Shown here piece after piece: positions 57,901 to 64,000 of a stretch of DNA of 64,000 bases. Every line of letters begins with the position of its first letter. The stretch's first letter is position 1. The position numbers and the translations under genes are program-made. Origin of the DNA: Gymnothorax reevesii. Taxonomy: Eukaryota > Chordata > Actinopteri > Anguilliformes > Muraenidae. Location: assembly GCA_029721435.1 (NCBI GenBank), contig CM056576.1, positions 119,215,166 to 119,279,165 of the forward strand, written 5' to 3'. Below the pieces are notes generated by a model. It made no database searches, was not told the DNA's origin, and saw only the letters and a list, made by a program, of their open reading frames with translations.

Positions 57901-60900
57901 TGTATGTTTCAACTGTTTCATTTGAAATGGGCCCCGCCCTTCAGGGGGCCCCCATCTGCCAGGCAAGAATTAACATCCAATACCGTGGTTGCATTAAAAT
58001 ATGCAGGGGGGCACTGCTAGTTGAGGCAAACTGGGAAAATATTTGGGGCCCCATAAAAGGCAAATGTTTGGGATCCCCGATGGCCACTCAAATTGCTTCT
58101 AAACCTAGTCCACTCAAGCGACATTAAATTATATTGGTGGGATGTCAAAGTTTGAATTACATACAAATTTTACCGTATCATTATCCAAGAGATTAATTTG
58201 TTGACCAGGCCAGTAACCCCGTCCCCTGAGAAGAAAAAATAATAAGGGCTTTTTGCACAGATCATATTATTCAAACCGAAGGCGGGCATAGGCGGGCACT
58301 TCTTTTGCATTTCAAATTCAGTGACGCATAAAGTGCACAAAGAGTTCCGATGTTTATGACGCACCTATGCTCTTGGAATGAGCAGCATTTCAGTTTTTGA
58401 GAAATGTATCACATTGACACATACATATATTTTTATTGCCAATATTTTCATAAATCATTTCAAATAAACATCAAGTTTCAACCAGAAAAGTCAACATTTC
58501 ACAGGATAGGCTAAGGTGTATGCTGTCATGCAGATAAATGATGAAACAAACAAAAGACACCAGGAGAGTGGTAAAATATTATAGAACAAATGGAAGTTAT
58601 ATTTCAAATGAAACCAGATCAAGGTGTTGGACACTGACACAGAAAAAAAATATATGTATACCACTTTGCGAGCTACAGGAATTCAGAAGCTTCAAAAGTC
58701 ATTGTCATTTTATGTCACCATTAAATGTGGATAGGAAAATGCTTGATAACTTTTGCAGTGAAAAACTAGAGGCACTCGTAGAGTGCAAACCTCCGCCAAG
58801 GCAGCACAATCCAAATATCATGAGTGGGAGCAAAGTCGAGTTATTGCGTGTCATAGGATTTCAAGATGGCTGCCGTGGCGGCCATATAGTTTCACTGATC
58901 GCGGTGAAAATCAATAGGGTCCATTCTTGATGTAATAGCGACCCACCCACAAAATTTCAGACAAATCCGTGCATCACTTTTTGAGTTATGCTGTTCACAA
59001 ACAGACAGACAAACAAACAGGGGCAAAAACATAACCTCCGCTCCAACTTCCTTGGCGGAGGTAACAATCCAAGCCCATGGGAAATGGACAGTCATTTTAT
59101 TAATTGATCCTCGCAACTGAATGAATTACCGAGTAGTTGCTGATTACGAAATGTAAAGGGAATGGGTTTGGGAAAGTAAAGCACTTTGAAGCCTATATAT
59201 GTCTTTCAATTTTCTTGAGAACCCTTCACTGGATCGCTGCCAAATTTTGGTGGCCCGCAATGCAAAAAAATAAATTGGTTTGGCCTAAGGGAATTGAATG
59301 GATCTTTTCTATGTGCAGCCGTCCATGACACTGAAAGTGCACATAATGCAGAAATTTTCGCTGAAGTCTGAAAATAAGCCATTAATGATGCAAACAAACT
59401 TGAATCGTCACTCTTTGTTTTTTCGCTCTCATGATTTTTAGGGCCCCACATTAGCTTTTGAAATGGGCCCCCAGATGTTTAAGACCGCCACTGCATATCT
59501 CAGAAGAAACGCTACATTTCTGAGCCACATAGCCTTAATGACTAATGCTCTGAAATCTGATTGGTCAATTATTTGTAGTACTGATGGAGGAGGGAAAATA
59601 AGTGATAACTGACCAGTTTCTCCAGCCTGGCTCCAGTGGTGCTGATGGTACTGGTGACCTTGTCTCCAGTGATTTTCCCAGTTTTCCTGATCGCTTCGGT
59701 CTCTGAGCTGTCAGTCTCATCCATCCTGGGATTCCCACAGGCCTGGAACACCTAGTCAGATGAAAGATGATGTACCTGTCAACTATCAGATACGTCAGAA
59801 GACTGAGCCACACTTCGAATTTAAGTCCCACTGGAGGGCTATGGATTTAAATCTACCAGCACTGGCACCAAAAAGAACCAAAGTCCAGTGTAAATCCAGC
59901 CAAAGAGACACGTATAGATACTGAGAGAAACCCCAAGACGTGATAGACACCAAGAGACTGGCCATCATTCTAACAGCTGAAGACCTTAAAGGGTGTCAAC
60001 CAGACAAATTTGAATTGGCTGAGGCAGTCATGTTTGACACGCAAACAACAGAAAGACCACTGACCGTAAGATAAACAATGATGGCTGATCTATCTGTCAT
60101 CCATTACAGACCCCTTAAAAAAAAAATCAAAAGTGGATCCATAGCTCCACCTCAATGAACAAACATTTAGCTTCCCAACAGCTATTGAAATTAGTCCCAA
60201 AAATTGAGAGCTAGCTATAAGAAGAGAAGCACCACATGATGGGATTTCAACCCTTGAAAAGTTAAGAAATCTGGTTCCTTTGCACATTTAAATAATAGAC
60301 TCACATGTGACTGCCCAAATGGTGGCTCAGCCATGAACTGAAATTGCAGAGTGTTCTCTGCAGGTCATTGCTTTCAGTGTACCAACATTATCCTTTTACA
60401 CCCTGTTTTCCATTTTAGTGTCAGTGTAGCAGGACAGAGACGATCTTGTTATGTTGTGGTCTTTTTAACCTCTGCGTTTTATGCTCTCAAATGAAAAAAT
60501 GTGCGACTGTCCTTCATTTTGGAGTACTGTGCTCCTGTTTGGTCACTGTGGCAGAAAACTTATGTCAACCAGCTTGAGAGTGTGTAAAACATTTGTTAAA
60601 TATCTTTGCAACAAATTTAATATTGATTACTATTCTCTTAACTATACTGTACATCTGAAGACTTTTAAATTAGCTAGCTTAGAAATTAGGAGAAATTATC
60701 TTAAAATGTTGTTGCTTCATAAATGTTTACATTGTGCAATTGACTGTTTTTATCTAACTCGTCGAATTAATTTGCATGTGCCTAATCGAGTTCTACAAAG
60801 ACCTGCCATGTTTAAGTCACAGTTAAGTCGGATAAATGTCAGAAAGGCAGTTTTTTACCGTCCGCTCAGAAACTGTTTAATCATGTTAATGATACATCTG

Positions 60901-63487
60901 TGGTAGATATTTTTAATAACCACATTCATTTTAAGCGGCAGCTGAAGGATGTTCTATGCTAAGTGCAATCTGTAATTTATTCTTTTTATCTGTGTGTATT
61001 TTTACTGTATTTCTTGTGTTGTTTTGTCCTGTAAGTGGGTCTCTTGGTCTGTATGGATGAAATGCACATCAAATAAATCAAATAAATCAAAGCTTTTTTA
61101 CATGATGCAATGAAGTTCCAGTCCAATACAACACAAGTGCTTCGTGGAGTGAAGCATGTCTGTTGTGATTCTGGTCTTGCCTTGCCATGTTTGTTCTGAC
61201 TGCCTCATGTGTATTTTGATCTTTGCCTTGTCTGACCATTCTTTAGATATAAGTTTTGTAATTTGGTTGCTTTTCATTCATGTATTGTCTCAGTTTTGAT
61301 TTTTCCATGCATTGCACTTTGTCTCCCCCTGTCTGGTCTTTGGTCTTGTCTTTGCTCACAGCCCCAGTAATGCGTGCCACTCCTTCGGGTGATTTAATGG
61401 TTTCTGGGTTTCAATCCTCCTTCCCCATCTCGTTTACTTCCTTCCCCTTGCTTTTTCTATATAACTAACACATACTAGCACTTTGTTGTTTTTGCTAATT
61501 TACTAACCAAGACTAACATTGTATATAAGACTAACTTATTAACGAGCACTCGGGATTGTATAGCTGCACTTACTAATTGATTAACAAGCTCTCAGCACTC
61601 GCCCTATTCTAGTCTCCGCCCCTTGTCTCTCCCTAATCTTTGCGGCTGCATTTCAGTGGAATCTCCACACCTTCTTTTGCTTTCCTTTCTCTTAGTATCC
61701 ATGCACGGTAGAACTCCGTGACCGGAGCTGTGTCTTTGTCTATAGGTTTGTCCCGTGATCCCTGTCCGCGTTTGGGCTTCTGCCAATTTCATGTGATCAG
61801 GTTCTTCCTAATGTGTTGCTCCCTTGTAATCAGTCTCACGACTTCCACCTGTGTTCTGTTATCATGTGACCTCCCTGAAACGTATACTAGATGTCTCTTC
61901 ACAGCCCTACTTTGTCAGATCGTTCTCTCATGCTAACTTGTGCCACGTTCATTTCGCCTTGTTCCCATTGTGATTATCTTTCTGACTAGACCGTCCCTGA
62001 TATTCGATTTTTGCCTACTCCCTGTACTTTGCCTTCTTGTGTTTTGAACCTTTTTTGTTTGACTCTGTGACTCTGATTCTGACTCTGATTCTGGACTCTG
62101 TACTGTTGCCTGCTCTGTTGGGGGGTTTCCCCCTTCAGAAATAAGGCCTCCTTTTTGCATTTTATTGGTTCTCGCGTGTGGTCCATTTCGTAAAACCTCA
62201 CAATGTCTTGTTATTGCTGCGCAAAGTCTATAATCTACAAGTAAAACAATGAGGCAATAGACCCTTTAAAATGATGAGAAAATAGCTCCTGTTTCAGTTA
62301 TAATGTTTTAATTAAAAAAACTACTGAACAAGCTTTTAACAAAAACGCACATAAAATTGATGACGACCGTACAAATATGAGGATATTGTATGACTGACTG
62401 ATGGTGTGGGAAAGGGCATTGTGGGTGGGGCATGACACTTAGGGGTCTGCCATTGGTTGAGCTTACCTTGCTTGTGAAGGCCTCAGAATTCTCCTGCATG
62501 GTCATAATTGCTTCTGAAATACGAGATGGAAGTGAGGCCATAACCATGTCTACACTGGCCGGCCCTTTAAACCGCTCGGCTACCTGCAACATAGCGTCTG
62601 GGGTTGGGGGTGGCGGGGCGAGACGGAGGGGGATGGAGAACAGAGAGTAATCGAGTTGTCAGAGGTATTCTTTACAGGAAAGTGACACCGTAACTTCCAT
62701 TTTATTCAAAATTTATGACCACTGCCCTACTTGGCATGAAACACACTTTGACAATACACTTACCATATATGAAATATTAAAAATAGTTCCCACATTTCAA
62801 AAATCACATATTCTAGTGTTATTTAGGGACGCTGAAGCCATAAAATAAAACTGCCTTTACAGGCCATCAACTGATCTATTTCAAATGCAGTTTGATTGAA
62901 TACTTGACGATGCGCATGAGTTGATTGAAATGTGTGCATCCATGTGTATTTTAATTTGTCAGATTGTGAAACGATTAAAAATTTTTTGTAGTTTCGTGAA
63001 ATGACTGAATTTTAGGGCAAGCAATTTCATGAAATGACTGAGACTTTTTGTCATTTCGCTAAATGACCGGTTTCACAATCTGTTTGTGACATATACATAC
63101 ATGTATGTAAAACAGAGTTGAAAGCTAACATACAACAATACCAGCTACACACATAAGCAGTAGTTGATATTCAAGTTACATGGTCACTGAATGGTCATTG
63201 TTTTTTTTCATGCTTTGCCAATGCTTGTCTATGCCTGTTGTGTCAATATAACTCATTGTCATTTCAATTTGAGACCAGTTCTATTTCTGTACAGCAGAAA
63301 CATCTCACAGACTTCGCTCACCAATCAGGTTCCTCCACTCTGTGTCAAGGTCAGCCTGATTGGCCAGGCAGCCTTTCATCACGTTCCTGCAGTAGTTGGT
63401 GCAGGGCTTGGCGGAGCCCATTCCACGACAGTGAGGGCAGTAAGTCAACTTCATTAGAGCTCGCATGCACTCTGGGCTGAGCGGAAC
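51722..63487 (-). CDS. gpc2: Glypican-2, C-terminal six coding exons (5' end outside window)
   Basis: Glypicans are heparan sulfate proteoglycans held on the cell surface by a GPI anchor; they modulate growth-factor and Wnt-type signalling, and GPC2 is mainly neural. Six exons join on the minus strand: 63487-63322, 62597-62467, 59751-59614, 57403-57270, 55336-55161 and 51924-51722. All have AG acceptors and GT donors and phases fit throughout, giving ~315 residues plus stop. The Cys-rich core ([25 protein letters not shown]), the WIMLPGTLC and DDKCWNG motifs, the [14 protein letters not shown] block, the SGSGSG attachment stretch and the hydrophobic C-terminus follow the family order. The [14 protein letters not shown] and [10 protein letters not shown] stretches favour GPC2 over GPC1, 4 or 6. 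About 260 N-terminal residues should lie beyond 64000. Confidence 0.9.
51925..53044. other. gpc2 intron sequence, nothing recognised
   Basis: First 1.1 kb of the 3.2-kb last intron (51925-55160), counted from the 3' side. No repeats or coding sequence recognised. Confidence 0.5.
53045..53210 (+). repeat. Dispersed repeat, CATTATCCAA family
   Basis: CACCCATTATCCAACTTGCT, then GAGCCTATCCCAGCATGC, CCAGTCCATCACAGGGC-type and CATTCACTCACACACTCATA blocks in a row. Further members of the family lie at 13341-13600, 54930-55070 and 55650-55800. Confidence 0.65.
53880..54830 (-). pseudogene. Tc1-like transposase relic with a 156-codon open stretch
   Basis: On the minus strand 54408-53938 stays open and reads as the catalytic part of a Tc1-like transposase. 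Visible in order are [19 protein letters not shown] (the GGGSVMVWGMF region), a hydrophobic [17 protein letters not shown] stretch (the FQQDNAPCH catalytic Asp motif, with the Cys-His lost) and [15 protein letters not shown] (the WPPNSPDLNPIE motif, with SPD changed to SAD). Sequence to 54480 ([18 protein letters not shown] region) gives the preceding part in another frame. N-terminal pieces reach about 54790. It lies in the last gpc2 intron and belongs to yet another Tc1 family. Confidence 0.75.
54930..55070 (+). repeat. Dispersed repeat, 3' part of the CATTATCCAA family
   Basis: TTTGGACTGCGGGGAGAAAA, AAGAAACCCATGCAAACG and CTACCCACTACACTGTCACC blocks follow the order of the 3' part of this fish repeat. 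Confidence 0.55.
55161..55336 (-). CDS. gpc2: gpc2 exon
   Basis: 176 bases. Encodes [20 protein letters not shown], then [20 protein letters not shown] and [18 protein letters not shown]. This is the most conserved glypican block and the strongest support for GPC2. CCAG acceptor, GTGAGT donor. Confidence 0.95.
55650..55800 (+). repeat. Dispersed repeat, decayed CATTATCCAA-family copy
   Basis: ATCCATTCTCTGGCCCGTTT, TCAGTCAGGGGCTGAAATCT and CCAGTCCATCAAAGGGTGC blocks in family order. Confidence 0.5.
55845..55995 (+). pseudogene. Tc1-like transposase C-terminal fragment
   Basis: The plus strand encodes [11 protein letters not shown], a stop, and then [20 protein letters not shown]. This matches the PDLNPIEMLWHDLKQAVHARKPSN region of Tc1 transposases, with the last catalytic Glu present. 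The fragment ends soon after, near 56000. It lies in the gpc2 intron between 55337 and 57269. Confidence 0.8.
56415..56790 (+). mobile_element. Possible Tc1-like 5' relic
   Basis: ACTCCAAAAAGTTAGTGAAG near 56447 resembles the inner direct repeat seen at 26637. GAGCCTCCATAAAAGGCCTGGTC-type and TTGGGCATTTCACC-type words follow. Strongly decayed, so a weak call. Confidence 0.35.
57270..57403 (-). CDS. gpc2: gpc2 exon
   Basis: 134 bases. Encodes [20 protein letters not shown] then [20 protein letters not shown] and LTRA. The W-x-x-LPGTLC and DDKCWNG motifs are glypican hallmarks with two conserved Cys. CAG acceptor, GTGAGT donor. Confidence 0.93.
57405..57880. other. gpc2 intron sequence, nothing recognised
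   Basis: AT-rich intron sequence. Confidence 0.5.
57886..59505. mobile_element. Possible decayed DNA transposon with GGCGGNCTTA ends
   Basis: The left end reads CATAGGCGGCCTTATGTATG and the reverse complement of the right end reads CAGTGGCGGTCTTAAACATC. Both sides also hold a GAAATGGGCCCC word near the end. No transposase is recognisable inside. Another repeat (58789-59062) is nested within it. Superfamily not determined. Confidence 0.35.
58789..59062. mobile_element. MITE-like repeat with ACCTCCGCCAAGG termini (274 bp)
   Basis: It starts ACCTCCGCCAAGGC and ends CCTTGGCGGAGGT, a perfect 13-base inverted repeat. Inside are TTTCAAGATGGCTGCCG, CACTTTTTGAGTTATGCTG and an ACAGACAGACAAACAAACAG tract, the make-up of a widespread aquatic-animal repeat. 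It is in the gpc2 intron between 57404 and 59613. Confidence 0.75.
59614..59751 (-). CDS. gpc2: gpc2 exon
   Basis: 138 bases, 46 codons in phase 0. Starts VFQACGNPR, the glypican V-x-Q-x-CG motif, and ends ARLEKL. The Ser/Thr-rich middle ([20 protein letters not shown]) is the variable part of the family. TAG acceptor, GTCAGT donor. Confidence 0.88.
59760..60470. other. gpc2 intron sequence, nothing recognised
   Basis: Left part of the intron between 59752 and 62466. No repeat or coding sequence recognised. Confidence 0.5.
60480..61090 (+). pseudogene. LINE 3' end (C-terminus of reverse transcriptase ORF)
   Basis: A 141-codon frame (60481-60906) reads like the C-terminal end of a non-LTR retrotransposon ORF2: [20 protein letters not shown], a basic middle, then [10 protein letters not shown] one-base shift there moves the reading to [20 protein letters not shown] and RQLKDVLC before the stop at 60959-60961. 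The 3' end carries a short direct repeat, ATCAAATAAATCAAATAAATC, typical of LINE tails. Only this 3' end is present, as with 5'-truncated insertions. The clade is not determined. Confidence 0.65.
61161..62202 (+). mobile_element. Solo LTR (1042 bp) with ATGTC target-site duplication
   Basis: The block starts TGTTGTGATTCTGG and ends AAAACCTCACA (TG...CA). It is flanked by ATGTC at 61156-61160 and 62203-62207, the 5-bp duplication expected for Ty3/Gypsy elements. A TCTATATAAC box is at 61456-61465 and AATAAGG near 62140 may be its polyadenylation signal, so it reads on the plus strand, opposite to gpc2. No internal sequence remains, which points to LTR-LTR recombination. It differs in sequence from the LTRs at 29592 and 16634. 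Confidence 0.85.
62467..62597 (-). CDS. gpc2: gpc2 exon
   Basis: 131 bases; completes an Asp codon (GAC) and encodes [18 protein letters not shown] and [23 protein letters not shown] acceptor, GTAAGC donor. Matches the helical region of glypicans that follows the EW..LID stretch. Confidence 0.92.
62600..63321. other. gpc2 intron sequence, nothing recognised
   Basis: Intron between the first two exons in the window. An internal repeat of TTTCATGAAATGACTGA-type and TTTCGNNAAATGAC words occurs near 62990-63070. Confidence 0.5.
63322..63487 (-). CDS. gpc2: gpc2 exon (Cys-rich core, first in window)
   Basis: 166 bases beginning at Val in phase 0 after a TTGGAAGAAA-reversed CAG acceptor, ending with one base of the next codon before GTGAGC. 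Encodes [20 protein letters not shown] then [20 protein letters not shown] and [15 protein letters not shown]. Six of the family's conserved Cys are visible. The same frame stays open upstream through the intronic minisatellite to 63757. Confidence 0.93.
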
Positions 63488-63573
63488 CTGTTGGAAGAAA
63501 AACCGCAAAGATATGAACAGTAATGAAAGTGCAGCAGTTGCAGAACCAACAGTAATTATGGCACCGTATGATG

Positions 63574-64000
63574 GCGAAAGAACCCACACAAACCAGTGAT
63601 AAATCACTGTAAGCAGAGAAAAACCCAACACAGACCAGTGATAAATCACTGTAACCAGAGAAAGACCAAACACAGACCTGTGATAAATCACTGTAAGCAA
63701 AGAAAAACCCAACACAGACCAGTGATAAATCATTTTATGCAGAGAAAGATCTAACACAGACTAATGGACGTACACCACTATGATAAATCACTGCTAGCAG
63801 AGAAAGACCCAACACAGACTAGTGATAAATCACTATAAGCAGAGAAAGACCCAACACAGACCTGTGATAAATCACTATAAGCAGAGAAAGACCCAACACA
63901 GACCTGTGATAAATCACTGGAAGCAGAGAAAAACCCAACAAAGACCAGTGATAAATCACTGTGAGCAGAGGAAGACCCAACATAGACCTGTGATAAATCA
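63574..64000 (-). repeat. 42-bp minisatellite in a gpc2 intron
   Basis: About ten tandem units of 42 bp of the form GATAAATCACTGTAAGCAGA followed by GAAAGACCCAACACAGACCA and GT, continuing past the window end. One unit near 63755-63785 carries an insertion (GGACGTACACCACTA). The period equals 14 codons, and on the minus strand the gpc2 frame runs open through the array to 63757 (units like [14 protein letters not shown]). Confidence 0.95.

Noticed and set aside
63574..64000. Regular 42-bp repeats as a CRISPR array
   Set aside because: Head-to-tail minisatellite without unique spacers, in a vertebrate gene intron.
1..64000. tRNA, rRNA or small RNA genes
   Set aside because: No cloverleaf-like A/B box pairs or rRNA-like sequence noticed on either strand.

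Overview
The window looks like nuclear DNA of a ray-finned (teleost) fish. The evidence is spliced exons of a vertebrate glypican, several families of Tc1-like transposons with long inverted repeats typical of fish genomes, a chromodomain Ty3/Gypsy element of the fish sushi / yeast Tf1 type, a THAP-containing P-like DNA transposon, and many dinucleotide microsatellites. The species cannot be told from the sequence.

Only one host gene is clear. The last six coding exons of a glypican, best matched to glypican-2 (gpc2), lie on the minus strand between 63487 and 51722. All splice sites are canonical and the reading phase is continuous. Together they encode the C-terminal ~315 residues, including the glycosaminoglycan attachment region and the GPI-anchor signal. 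The 5' exons lie beyond 64000. A 38-codon, splice-flanked open segment at 21229-21342 (plus strand) may be an exon of an unrecognised gene.

Regions: 1-7.5 kb has no recognised gene, only a foldback repeat and microsatellites. 7.5-15.6 kb holds a Tc1-like copy, other repeat fragments and the left half of a second Tc1-like element. 16.6-20.1 kb is a decayed sushi-type LTR retrotransposon. 20.8-25.8 kb has a foldback with a telomere-like loop, the right half of the split Tc1 element, a full-length dead Tc1 copy and long TA tracts. 27.8-28.3 kb has a Gypsy integrase relic. 28.6-36.7 kb is a nested structure: a P-like element with ~340-bp inverted repeats and a THAP reading frame, interrupted by a 6.7-kb LTR retrotransposon. 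37-47.8 kb has Tc1 relics and a MITE. 47.8-51.7 kb is relatively repeat-poor and may be the gpc2 3' untranslated region. The gpc2 introns carry several transposase relics, a LINE 3' end, a MITE, a solo LTR and a 42-bp minisatellite.

The most notable system is the retrotransposon at 29592-36284. It has near-identical LTRs, one uninterrupted 1435-codon Gag-Pol frame ending in a chromodomain, a target-site duplication and a G-rich polypurine tract. It also shows a self-priming arrangement: 11 bases just inside the 5' LTR are the exact complement of 11 bases in the LTR, placed where transcription should begin ~28 bases after a TATA-like box. The decayed element at 16634-20119 shows nearly the same layout with a different sequence, which supports the reading.
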